This document shows, piece after piece, positions 1 to 7,547 of a DNA stretch of 64,000 bases (within the stretch, counting starts at the first letter, position 1; every line of letters begins with the position of its first letter). The translations under genes were made by a program, and so were the position numbers. The notes under the pieces are model-generated. The model saw nothing but the letters and a program-made list of their open reading frames with translations. It searched no databases and had not been told where the DNA came from. The stretch is from assembly GCF_012926615.1 (NCBI RefSeq), contig NZ_JABBNU010000012.1:62001-126000 (forward strand). Reading direction: 5' to 3'. Origin of the DNA: Marinigracilibium pacificum (GTDB lineage: Bacteria; Bacteroidota; Bacteroidia; Cytophagales; Cyclobacteriaceae).

Positions 1-103
1 TATGATCTGCCTCCATTTTATCTAATGGTTGCCCACAATTTTTACAAAACTCAGAGATATACAGTAGCGCATGGCGCTGTGAAGTGCTAAAAAACCGGTT
101 CAT
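1..103 (-). CDS. HNH endonuclease, N-terminal part (cut by window edge)
   Basis: Reading leftwards from ATG at 103, 34 codons stay open to the window edge. The peptide starts MNRFFSTSQRHALL and continues with FCKNCGQPLD and EADH. This is the usual opening of small HNH nucleases: a short basic lead, the first CxxC zinc knuckle, a G-x-PL turn, and the start of the (D/E)H-(H/I) metal site. The C-terminal half lies outside the window, so activity and full length cannot be judged. It is divergent from the XRE/ImmA gene that starts 530 bases away. A second, broken HNH gene sits near the other end of the island at 19228-20007. Confidence 0.6.
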   Translation of the reverse strand, partial: MNRFFSTSQRHALLYISEFCKNCGQPLDKMEADH

Positions 104-631
104 AATAATTCGATTTAATCACCATTCAACTTTACTGTTGACCTTTGATTATCATTAATATAAATAAAAATTTGATTTTGGATAGATTTTTTGATCAATT
201 ATTTTGTTTTTACTTCAAATTCGATATAAAGTGTGGGTATATCCCAATAGATGAAATATTTTATTTTAATAAATGAATTGGTTAGTCTGGAATTAGGATT
301 TATTGAATGGTCCATTTAAAGTGTTAAATAAAATTATCTAAACGTAGAATATTTATTTAGCTTTTATTATTACAGTCAACACATATGTGGTAATTATTTG
401 GTTTTCAATTTTTTGTAAACTTATTATTTCATGGTTTATTCTAGTTTTGGCTTTAAAGTGAAAATAAAATTAGAATTATTGAAACTATTATCGGTATATG
501 TCGTAAAGGAAATATATGTCCTATTAAAAAAAATAATTGTATATATAGGACATTTTTATTATGTTTGCTAATAAGATTTTGTTTAATAGACATATTTGGC
601 AATCTTCTTATTAGTGATAACAAAGAAAGAC
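104..631. other. AT-rich intergenic region
   Basis: About 530 bases between two divergent genes, strongly AT-rich. I see no convincing gene. A 61-codon open frame on the minus strand at 453-638 is low-complexity hydrophobic and antisense to the regulator start. The only clear structure is the inverted repeat at 516-553, listed separately. Confidence 0.5.
516..553. promoter_or_regulatory. Inverted repeat upstream of the XRE/ImmA gene
   Basis: ATGTCCTAT (516-524) and ATAGGACAT (545-553) are perfect 9-base complements separated by 20 bases. A half-related ATGTCGTA lies just upstream at about 498. The repeat is about 80 bases before the regulator start, so it could be an operator for the XRE protein. 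The T-run after the right arm also allows a terminator reading on the plus strand. Confidence 0.45.
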
Positions 632-1738
632 ATGACAACTAAAGATAATATTGTAGTATTTGCTTCAAATCTTAGCTTGCTAAGAAGGAATGCTGGTTTG
701 ACTCAAGCTCAATTAGCAGAGAAAATCGAAGTTAGTTCTAAAACAATTAGACGATATGAGAGTGGGGAAGCTTATCCTAATATGAAAGTTGTGTTATCAT
801 TGTCTTCAAAATTGAAGGTGAAAATCGAAGATTTTTTTAATGAAAACCTAAAGCAACATTTGTTAGAAAATAATTTTTCGATCGTAGATACATATCATCA
901 TAATCCAAAGTTCAATCTTAATCGAGTTAATTATCGAAGTGGAGTTGATTTACCAAGTGAGTTGACTGATAGTATTAAAAGTGCAACTGTTGATCGGTTA
1001 TTGAAGATTAATGAGCTTTATGATATTCTTAATGTTGATATAAAATTTAATAATCCACTAAAAAATGATAAGCCTATTAAATCAAGAGTTGATGCTGAAA
1101 AGGCAGCAATGAAGGTAAGGAAAAAATGGGGTTTAGGACAAAGTCCAATTGTTTCTGTAATAACTACTTTAGAGAATCATGGTGTTCATGTGATTGATTT
1201 TGATTCACCAGGTGAATTTCAGGGATTGAGTGCCTTTGTCAATGATATTCCAATCATAGTATTGAATAGTTCGGTGTCTGAGACAACCAGAAGAAGGTTT
1301 ACTGCAATGCATGAATTGGGACATTTAGTATTGAATATGGGTGTCGATGACTTTAATGAAATAGAAAATTTTTGTGATGCATTTGCTGCGACAATGTTGA
1401 TGCCCAGAAATTTATTATTGCTTGAACTGGGTGAAAAAAGAACGAGAATTTCAAAAGCTGAGTTAAGGACAATTAAAGAGAAGTATGGGATTTCTGTTCA
1501 AGCATTGTTAGTGGGGGCAGTTTTGTCTGATATTATTTCTTGGGTTCAATATCAGGAGATGAAGAATGAATATTCTTCTGATTTAGGTGAATATCTAGGC
1601 AATGAAAAATCAACACAATTTGAACAGTTTGTGTTTAGAGGTATTGTAGAAGGACATATTTCAAAAGATAAAGCAAAAGAATTATTGGGGATTGGTTATA
1701 AAAAGTTCAAACAAACCTTAGAAAGTGCACTTGGATGA
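632..1738 (+). CDS. XRE-family regulator with ImmA/IrrE metallopeptidase domain
   Basis: The predicted protein has 368 residues. Residues 10-70 form a Cro/C1-type helix-turn-helix (GLTQAQLAEK followed by SSKTIRRYESG). The C-terminal half carries a zinc peptidase motif HELGH at residues 227-231, followed by DAFAATMLMP, the usual third region of ImmA/IrrE (COG2856) proteins. Such proteins act as repressors, or as anti-repressors that cut a partner when DNA is damaged. ATG at 632 is chosen because it follows a purine-rich AAGAAAGA and starts directly at the helix-turn-helix; an in-frame TTG at 596 would add 12 unlikely residues. The stop overlaps the start of the next gene (ATGA), so the two are translationally coupled. 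With the PIN-like partner this resembles known XRE/IrrE plus PIN toxin-antitoxin pairs. The same regulator may also control the ubiquitin-like operon downstream, which is inference. Confidence 0.88.
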   Translation: MTTKDNIVVFASNLSLLRRNAGLTQAQLAEKIEVSSKTIRRYESGEAYPNMKVVLSLSSKLKVKIEDFFNENLKQHLLENNFSIVDTYHHNPKFNLNRVNYRSGVDLPSELTDSIKSATVDRLLKINELYDILNVDIKFNNPLKNDKPIKSRVDAEKAAMKVRKKWGLGQSPIVSVITTLENHGVHVIDFDSPGEFQGLSAFVNDIPIIVLNSSVSETTRRRFTAMHELGHLVLNMGVDDFNEIENFCDAFAATMLMPRNLLLLELGEKRTRISKAELRTIKEKYGISVQALLVGAVLSDIISWVQYQEMKNEYSSDLGEYLGNEKSTQFEQFVFRGIVEGHISKDKAKELLGIGYKKFKQTLESALG

Positions 1739-2151
1739 TTGAGATTGTAGTTAACGATATTGATTTACTATTAAAACTTCGAAAGGGAGGATTTCTTTCA
1801 GAAGATCATAATTTTAAATTTATAGTACATCAAAATAAATGGGAAAAATCTGATAGAATTGATCAGTTGTACTTAGACCCTTATATCAATAAGGGTATTA
1901 TTTTGATTGATGAATGTGATAGGATGAATATTTCAGAGGTGTTTATTTTATCGGATAAATATAGTCTATTAAAATATACCATTTCTGACTTTATGTCAAT
2001 TCAACTTTGCCTAAATCAAGGGAATAGGTTGCTTTCAGAAAACTTAGCAATACGGAAAATTGCACAAAAAGAAAATATTGAAATTATTAGTTATGAACAA
2101 ATTACTCAGGTAATTATTAGAAAAATATCGTATGTAAAAGTGTTAAAATAA
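1735..2151 (+). CDS. PIN-like toxin, partner of the XRE/ImmA protein
   Basis: The protein has 138 residues and overlaps the upstream gene by 4 bases. It has the layout of short PIN-domain proteins: an N-terminal beta strand ending in the first acid (VVND, D8), a central acidic stretch (LIDECDR, ISE), a helix starting at D85, and a late NRLLSENLAIRKIAQ element where active PIN domains usually have TxD. Here that last position is SEN, so one metal ligand may be missing or replaced by E102. PIN proteins cut RNA, and in the known XRE/IrrE operons the second gene is the PIN-type toxin. Operon context supports the role; fold and activity are inferred. It could also be a degenerate, inactive PIN fold. 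Confidence 0.6.
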   Translation: MIEIVVNDIDLLLKLRKGGFLSEDHNFKFIVHQNKWEKSDRIDQLYLDPYINKGIILIDECDRMNISEVFILSDKYSLLKYTISDFMSIQLCLNQGNRLLSENLAIRKIAQKENIEIISYEQITQVIIRKISYVKVLK

Positions 2152-2152
2152 A

Positions 2153-2239
2153 TAAAAAAAGAAACCAGGTGTAAATGTCCTGGCTTGCTTTTAATTCTTG
2201 AAATCAAGGGTTCGCAGCCCTTGATCTATTTGATTGATT
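2153..2239 (-). ncRNA. Candidate small RNA 1, with intrinsic terminator
   Basis: A strong Bacteroidota promoter on the minus strand (2246-2276) predicts a transcript starting near 2239. It would contain the 8-bp hairpin ATCAAGGG/CCCTTGAT at about 2203-2225 and end in the CCAGG/CCTGG hairpin at 2165-2183 followed by a T-rich run (plus-strand A-run at 2153-2161). No ORF lies inside. A free-standing short RNA of about 85 nt fits best. The same hairpin could also terminate the PIN gene on the plus strand. Confidence 0.45.
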
Positions 2240-2245
2240 GTACTG

Positions 2246-2276
2246 CAAATATACACTTCAAGACGTTAAAATGCAA
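2246..2276 (-). promoter_or_regulatory. Bacteroidota-type promoter for candidate small RNA 1
   Basis: Read on the minus strand: TTG at 2276-2274, 20 bases, then TATATTTG at 2253-2246. This matches the Bacteroidota primary sigma consensus (TTG about 20 bases before TAnnTTTG) exactly. No protein gene starts downstream on that strand before the terminator. Confidence 0.55.
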
Positions 2277-2497
2277 GCCTTTATTGTTCAATTGCCTTTG
2301 CTTGCGATTTGACTTTCAGACATTTCCGAGGAATTAATAAAAAATAAAATTTTTTCAAAAGCGAAAAGATATAAGTAAACCTATGTCTTCTTAAAAGCAT
2401 AAACTTAAATGCAAAAGGCATTAAGAAGAAAAATAAATCTCTAAAAACAAGAGGTGAGATGTCTAATAATAATTAATAAAACTAATTAAAAAGAAAA

Positions 2498-3127
2498 ATG
2501 AATTATAAGATTCAAATAAATAATAAAGTATATGATGTTCCGACGGAACATCTTTTAGGTAAAGAGATTCTTCAAATTGGTGGATATATGGATCCACAGG
2601 AGGCAGATCTTTTTTATGTAAAGAAAGGGAATCAGCAAGAATTAATTTCATCTGATCAAAAGATTGATCTTTCTGATCCGGGAATTGAGCGATTTAGAAT
2701 AAGACCTAAAAAGGTAAAGGATGGATTAATTGAGGGCGTAAGCCCTCTTTTATCTAAGGATATTGATTTTTTAAATAAAGAATTCGATGGTCAATGGAGC
2801 ATTTCATTAGATAGGAATAGAAAGATATTAAAAATATCAGATTTTGTACTCCCTGCTGGATATGTTCAAAATAAATCAGATTTGATTATTATTATTCCAC
2901 CTATGTATAACGCTGTTCAACTGGATATGGCATATTTTTCTCCTGGACTTATAAGGATAGATAAAAAAAATATAATTGGAATTACAAACACGAAAATGGA
3001 TGGCAAACCTTATCAACAATGGAGTAGACATAGGACACCAGATTGTTCTTGGGATTCAAGTGTTGATTGTGTTGAAACTCATATTGATTTAATTAGATTT
3101 TTTCTGAAGGAGGAGTTGAAAAGATAA
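2498..3127 (+). CDS. Ubiquitin-like/E2-like fusion protein (multiubiquitin plus Prok-E2 family E)
   Basis: The protein has 209 residues in two parts. Residues 1-72 resemble the bacterial multiubiquitin beta-grasp domain: a short strand (KIQINNKVYDVP), GKEILQIGGY, an acidic turn with LFYVKKG, then the D-x-x-IDL end. Residues 85-209 resemble the bacterial E2-like family E: LPAGY, a hydrophobic strand, PPMYNAVQLDM in place of the eukaryotic E2 proline turn, and the signature QQWSRH with W185 and a late acidic-hydrophobic helix. Cysteines at 183 and 191 lie close to that signature. The Ubl has no C-terminal di-glycine and is fused head-on to the E2, so it has no free tail as encoded. The gene overlaps the JAMM-E1 gene by one base. 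Likely role: Ubl and conjugating enzyme of a bacterial ubiquitin-like system. Assignment rests on motif recognition. Confidence 0.75.
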   Translation: MNYKIQINNKVYDVPTEHLLGKEILQIGGYMDPQEADLFYVKKGNQQELISSDQKIDLSDPGIERFRIRPKKVKDGLIEGVSPLLSKDIDFLNKEFDGQWSISLDRNRKILKISDFVLPAGYVQNKSDLIIIIPPMYNAVQLDMAYFSPGLIRIDKKNIIGITNTKMDGKPYQQWSRHRTPDCSWDSSVDCVETHIDLIRFFLKEELKR

Positions 3128-4482
3128 TGACAACATTTAGACTAACAAAAAAGTTACATGATGAAATGATGGAATTTCTTTTCCAAGATGAAAATGAAAG
3201 TGCAATGCTAGGCTTATGTAGCTATAATACTTTTATGGGACAAAATTTCATTATGTTACATAGGTTAATAAAAGTACCGCATGAGATATGCGAAAGATAT
3301 CCAAACTTCATTTCTTGGCCTACAGAGTTTTGTGATGAATATCTTGATACTGCCTTAACTGATAATATGACTTTGGTGAAGTTTCATTGTCATCCATCAG
3401 ATTATAGACAGTTCTCAACTACAGATGATTCATCAGATGTACAATTATTTGATTATTTCAATGCTTATTTTAATGACGGGAGACCAACAGCAAGTTTGGT
3501 AGTCGTTCCTAATGGCTTTATGTTTGGAAGACTAATTTCTAATGAAGGAAAGTTTAATAGCATTGATAAAATATCAATAATAGGCGAAAGACAACTATAT
3601 TATTCAGATGATGATAATGTTGTATTGCCGGAATTTCTAATCAGAAATAAACAAGTATTTGGTAAAGCTACAACCGAGACTTTAAGAAAGTTGAAAATTG
3701 GTGTTGTAGGTTGCAGTGGGTTAGGATCACCTACTATTCTGGAGTTAGCCAGAAGTGGCGTAGGTGAATTGATAATTGTGGATGATGACACAATTGAAAT
3801 AGAAAATTTGAACAGGATTTTTGGAGCGTCACTAAATGATATTGGTAAAACTAAGGTAGAGTTTTTTAAGGAAAAGATAGAGTCTTTCGGCCTTAATGTA
3901 AAAGTTACTGGTCTCAATGAGAATATATGTAAATCTCAATTATCATTGATGCAATTAAGTACATGCGATCATATATTTGGTTGCATAGATAAATATCTAC
4001 CGAGAGAGATTATCAATAGGTTAACAACTTTTTTTATTATTGGTTATACTGATCTATCTGTTGGCTTAAAGCCAGATGGAGAAGGAGGTATTAATAGTAT
4101 GGTAGGTTGGGTTCGTTATCTATTACCAGGTGGATCTTCATTAATGACCAGAGGTATGTATAATTCAGTCGATTTGGAATCTGAGGCACTTGAATTATTT
4201 TCACCTGAAGATTATAAAATAAAGAAACAAGCAGGGTATTTAGCTGAAGTTAACGAAGGGAGTCCTACAGTGATATGTTTGAATACTACAGTTGCTTCTT
4301 TAGCAGTCACTGATTTTCTACATAGGATTCATGGATTTAAATATAAAAAGGAGTTAGGTTTCTGTATAGATTTTTGTGAGAATGTTATTGAAGAAGAAGA
4401 TGCTTTTCCCGAAAATTTAATGCTAGCTGATTCAATAGGCAAAGGAAAAACTAGTCCATTTCTTGATTTGAATTTTTATTAA
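3127..4482 (+). CDS. JAMM peptidase and ThiF/E1 activating enzyme fusion
   Basis: The protein has 451 residues. The N-terminal domain (about 1-165) is a JAB/MPN metallopeptidase: E24 in an early strand-helix element, then H87-x-H89, seven residues, S97-x-x-D100, a perfect JAMM site. The C-terminal domain (about 175-430) is a ThiF/E1-type adenylation domain with the Rossmann motif GVVGCSGLGS (192-201), IIVDDD, and ENLNR, the arginine-bearing loop of E1 enzymes. In bacterial ubiquitin-like operons the JAMM part trims or removes the Ubl and the E1 part adenylates it. Together with the upstream Ubl-E2 protein, two genes supply all four activities. It starts one base before the upstream stop, so expression is coupled. 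Such operons are linked to phage defence in other bacteria; the role here is inferred. Confidence 0.88.
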   Translation: MTTFRLTKKLHDEMMEFLFQDENESAMLGLCSYNTFMGQNFIMLHRLIKVPHEICERYPNFISWPTEFCDEYLDTALTDNMTLVKFHCHPSDYRQFSTTDDSSDVQLFDYFNAYFNDGRPTASLVVVPNGFMFGRLISNEGKFNSIDKISIIGERQLYYSDDDNVVLPEFLIRNKQVFGKATTETLRKLKIGVVGCSGLGSPTILELARSGVGELIIVDDDTIEIENLNRIFGASLNDIGKTKVEFFKEKIESFGLNVKVTGLNENICKSQLSLMQLSTCDHIFGCIDKYLPREIINRLTTFFIIGYTDLSVGLKPDGEGGINSMVGWVRYLLPGGSSLMTRGMYNSVDLESEALELFSPEDYKIKKQAGYLAEVNEGSPTVICLNTTVASLAVTDFLHRIHGFKYKKELGFCIDFCENVIEEEDAFPENLMLADSIGKGKTSPFLDLNFY

Positions 4483-4599
4483 AAGGAACATGAGGATTTT
4501 AAATTTATTATTGTACTATAACTATCAATATCTAAACATCAATAATAATTTGGATATGGTTGATTGACTTGTGGTATCAAAATAAATAGTAAAAAATTG

Positions 4600-4652
4600 C
4601 AGCAATAAATGTTAGTTTGTTCTCGGAACATCTTCATTTATTGCTGTTTCTT
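4600..4652 (+). terminator. Intrinsic terminator after the ubiquitin-like operon
   Basis: CAGCAATAAATG (4600-4611) pairs perfectly with CATTTATTGCTG (4635-4646), a 12-bp stem with a 23-base loop, followed by TTTCTTAT. It lies about 120 bases after the JAMM-E1 stop, with no gene between. Confidence 0.7.
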
Positions 4653-4780
4653 ATATGTTAAATTAAAAACACACAATCGTTATTAATTAAACTATGTTAC
4701 TACTTTTTATGTGGCGCTCAGTTCTTTAAGATTTTGTATTTAAATAATGTTACTGTTTTAACTAATGATTAAATTGTAAC

Positions 4781-5401
4781 ATGAAGTCGATAATTTATAC
4801 CAGGGTATCTTCAAAAGACCAATCCACTAAAAGACAGTTAAATGATATGAAGTCAATCTCTGGCTTTGAGGTTGCCCAAGTTTTTTCAGAAAAAATTTCC
4901 GCTTTCAATAAATCTTCATTTCACAGGCCAGTTCTCCAAAAAGCTCTCTTGTATGCATATGAAAATGATGTTAAATGTGTAATGATTTCTGAAGTATCCA
5001 GAATAGGTAGAAATACAGTTGATGTATTAAATATAATTGAAGATTTAAAACAACAAGAGATAGCGATCTACATACATAACCTAGGAACAACAATTAATAA
5101 AGGAGACCATTCTGGAAATATATTTACAAAACTCATTGTTACAATTATGGCTGATTTAGCTAGACTTGAAAGTGAACAATTGAGTTATAGAATAAAATCG
5201 GGAATAAGGGCTAGGAAAGCAAGGGGGTTAACTACTGGAAGAAAAGTTGGTTCAAAAGAATCTGAGGAAAAATTTCTTACCAAGCATCAAGATATAATTA
5301 AGTATTTATCCAAGGGATATTCATCTCGTGAAATTCAAAAACTATGTAAATGTTCACCAAATACTATCAGAAAAGTAAAAATGAATTTAATTACCATTTA
5401 A
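4781..5401 (+). CDS. Serine recombinase (resolvase/invertase family)
   Basis: The protein has 206 residues. Residues 1-135 are the catalytic domain: YTRVSS with nucleophile S10, then SEVSRIGRN and the long E helix (MADLARLESEQLSYRIKSG). Residues 140-206 hold GRKVGS and a C-terminal helix-turn-helix (SSREIQKLCKCSPNTIRKV). Size and layout match small resolvases that act on supercoiled DNA at a paired res site. GTTAC/GTAAC inverted elements directly before the start (about 4747-4778) may be part of its site or operator. No transposase accompanies it, so it may resolve a plasmid or the larger island. Confidence 0.88.
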   Translation: MKSIIYTRVSSKDQSTKRQLNDMKSISGFEVAQVFSEKISAFNKSSFHRPVLQKALLYAYENDVKCVMISEVSRIGRNTVDVLNIIEDLKQQEIAIYIHNLGTTINKGDHSGNIFTKLIVTIMADLARLESEQLSYRIKSGIRARKARGLTTGRKVGSKESEEKFLTKHQDIIKYLSKGYSSREIQKLCKCSPNTIRKVKMNLITI

Positions 5402-5669
5402 TTAAATGGTATAAAAGAAAAAGGAAAAGTTTTGAATAGTTTATTTATTTTCATTCACAATGTTTTTTTATTACCCTTTTTATAAAAATGGAGTTTTAAT
5501 TTTTTAAAAAAAATGGCACTTTTGAAATACTTTTTAAATTTATTATCATTTCTAAAGTTTTAAAAAACTGAAAATAAATTTTACTTACAAAGTAAATTTA
5601 GAATAAATAAAGTGGATTTATATTTTTTCATTTTATAATTGAATTTTGAATAAAGGAAAAGCTTCAACT
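5402..5669 (+). promoter_or_regulatory. AT-rich leader before the antiphage deaminase; possible inhibitory RNA or operator
   Basis: About 270 bases without an ORF, extremely AT-rich. It holds a near-perfect palindrome TTTACTT-ACA-AAGTAAA (5580-5596) and a GGCACTTTTGAAATAC element near 5515 that partly resembles a -7 box. In the Vibrio AvcID system a small inhibitory RNA is encoded immediately upstream of avcD. Whether this leader encodes such an RNA cannot be decided from sequence alone. Confidence 0.3.
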
Positions 5670-7232
5670 ATGAATAATTTAAGAGTCGAGAAAAATACGG
5701 ATTTTGAAATTTTGGGTAAAACTACAAAAGATAAGGTTCAAAATACTGAAACTGAAGAGCTTATATTTGGAATTTGCTCAACAATAGGATCGTCTAAGGA
5801 AATTGTTATAGATTCACTTAAAAGACGTTTGAAAGAGTATAATTATGATGTGGAAATTATTAAACTTAGTGAATTTATTTTAGAGAATACAAAGGATGAA
5901 CTAAAGAATATAGATGGCAAAACTGCTATGTATTCAGAAATCCAATTTAAAATTCAACAAGGAAATAAACTAAGAAAAAATTTTAGTCCTTCTATTTTAG
6001 CAGATTTAGCGATAGAAAAAATTCATGGAGAAAGATTAACTATAGATGGGGAATTAGTTACTGATCCTTTAAGATTTAAAACTAGACGAATTTGTTATAT
6101 TATTGATTCAATTAAAAATAAGGAGGAGTTATACTTATTTCGTTCTATTTATAAAGATTTATTTTACATGTTTGGAATATTTTCTCCATTACAAGAACGA
6201 AATGAATATTTACTCAGAAAAGATTTATCTCAAGCTGAAATTGATGAGCTTATAAGTACTGATAGCTTTGAAAATAATACAGAAGGTCAAAATGTGAGAA
6301 ATACATTCATACATGCTGATTTTTTCTTTCGAATGTCTAATAAATTAAAAGCTGAAATTGATAAAAAAACAGAAAGATATTTGCATTTAATATTTAATAG
6401 TTCCATAATAACACCTTTGAAACAAGAAAGAGCAATGTATGATGCTCAATCAGCTGCAGGAAATTCAGCTTGTTTATCTAGACAGGTAGGAGCTGCTATA
6501 GTAGATACTGAAGGTAATTTAATTTCCAAAGGTTGGAATGATGTACCTAAGTATGGAGGGAATTTATATGATGAAAATGATGTAGAAGATAATAGGTGTT
6601 TTGTTAAAGGTTATTGTAGTAATGATTCTGAAAAAACTAAAATGGCCGATTCTATTTTTGAAATTTTTGATAAGAATATTGCAATTAGTGATTTTTTAGA
6701 AAAGAATCAGGAATTAAAAAGGGAATTAAAAAATATATTGAGAAATTCATCTAGAGTAAAAGATTTAATTGAATTTTCTAGATCTGTTCATGCTGAAATG
6801 CATGCAATAATTAATGGTAGTCAATTAGCTGGTTCTAAAATGAAAAATGGTAAATTATATTGTACTACTTATCCATGTCATAATTGTGCTCGGCATATTA
6901 TAGTTGCAGGTATAACAGAGATTTACTACATTGAACCATACATTAAAAGTTTATGCACTTCTTTACATGAGGATGCTATAACTGAAGATGAAAACAGTGA
7001 AAATAGCAAAAAGGTTAAAATTTTGATGTATGATGGTGTGGCTCCAAGAAGGTATTTAGAATTTTTTACTAAAACTATTGAAAGAAAGAACAAGTTGGGT
7101 CAATATGAATATAATAAAATTGAATTAACAAGATTTAAACCTAAAACCAAGTTATCTTTGCAAGCATTAGGCACTCTTGAGCAACAATCTGTACATTCTT
7201 TAAATCAAATGGGTTTTTATGATGGAAAATAA
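5670..7232 (+). CDS. AvcD-like antiphage deoxycytidylate deaminase
   Basis: The predicted protein has 520 residues. The N-terminal half (about 30-230) is a nucleoside-kinase-like P-loop region; its loop GICSTIGSSK is a degenerate Walker A. The C-terminal half is a zinc cytidine/deoxycytidylate deaminase with H374-A-E376 and C403-H-N-C406 (in YPCHNCARH). A P-loop domain plus dCMP-type deaminase in about 520-530 residues is the layout of AvcD/DCD defence proteins, which deplete dCTP or dCMP pools during phage infection. ATG at 5670 fits an AAAGGAAAAG ribosome site; an in-frame TTG at 5646 would add eight residues. All catalytic residues are present. A small ORF overlaps its 3' end. An ordinary metabolic dCMP deaminase would be about 150-180 residues, which argues against housekeeping. 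Confidence 0.87.
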   Translation: MNNLRVEKNTDFEILGKTTKDKVQNTETEELIFGICSTIGSSKEIVIDSLKRRLKEYNYDVEIIKLSEFILENTKDELKNIDGKTAMYSEIQFKIQQGNKLRKNFSPSILADLAIEKIHGERLTIDGELVTDPLRFKTRRICYIIDSIKNKEELYLFRSIYKDLFYMFGIFSPLQERNEYLLRKDLSQAEIDELISTDSFENNTEGQNVRNTFIHADFFFRMSNKLKAEIDKKTERYLHLIFNSSIITPLKQERAMYDAQSAAGNSACLSRQVGAAIVDTEGNLISKGWNDVPKYGGNLYDENDVEDNRCFVKGYCSNDSEKTKMADSIFEIFDKNIAISDFLEKNQELKRELKNILRNSSRVKDLIEFSRSVHAEMHAIINGSQLAGSKMKNGKLYCTTYPCHNCARHIIVAGITEIYYIEPYIKSLCTSLHEDAITEDENSENSKKVKILMYDGVAPRRYLEFFTKTIERKNKLGQYEYNKIELTRFKPKTKLSLQALGTLEQQSVHSLNQMGFYDGK

Positions 7233-7389
7233 AGAAGAAAAAAACACACAACTTACACTTGATTTTTCTAGAAATCTAATTAATATAACTAAGCAAGCTA
7301 AAATTGTAAGTTTTAGTTCATATACTCAGAAGGGAATTGACAAAAAGGTTATTCGTAATCAGATAATAGAAAATACCAAATCCTTCTGA
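7222..7389 (+). CDS. 55-residue ORF overlapping the deaminase gene
   Basis: ATG at 7222 lies 11 bases inside the end of the deaminase gene, and the frame runs to TGA at 7387-7389. The peptide is MENKEEKNTQ, then LTLDFSRNLINITKQ, then a basic C-terminus ending ENTKSF. It is hydrophilic, with no membrane segment or signal peptide. The overlap suggests translational coupling with the deaminase, so it may be a regulator or partner. It could instead be the remaining N-terminus of a longer gene cut by the IS3-derived debris that follows. I do not recognise the family. Confidence 0.45.
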   Translation: MENKEEKNTQLTLDFSRNLINITKQAKIVSFSSYTQKGIDKKVIRNQIIENTKSF

Positions 7390-7547
7390 AGTAATTGTAA
7401 CAGGATTTATACGGTTTTTTATCCAGGTTTTATTTAGTGTGTCTAAATTAGATATATATTATTTTATTAATTCCTGAGGCCGTATTTTAAGGTTTTTTGA
7501 ATTATATAAATTTATCTAATAAGATAAAAAATATTAAATTTGACACT

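Noticed and set aside
453-638. 61-codon minus-strand ORF upstream of the regulator.
   Set aside because: Low-complexity hydrophobic sequence, antisense to the start of a clear gene and over its promoter; no ribosome site.
4690-4780. res site for the serine resolvase made of repeated TGTTACT words.
   Set aside because: Only two weak words and one GTTAC/GTAAC pair are visible; too little to call a three-subsite res region.
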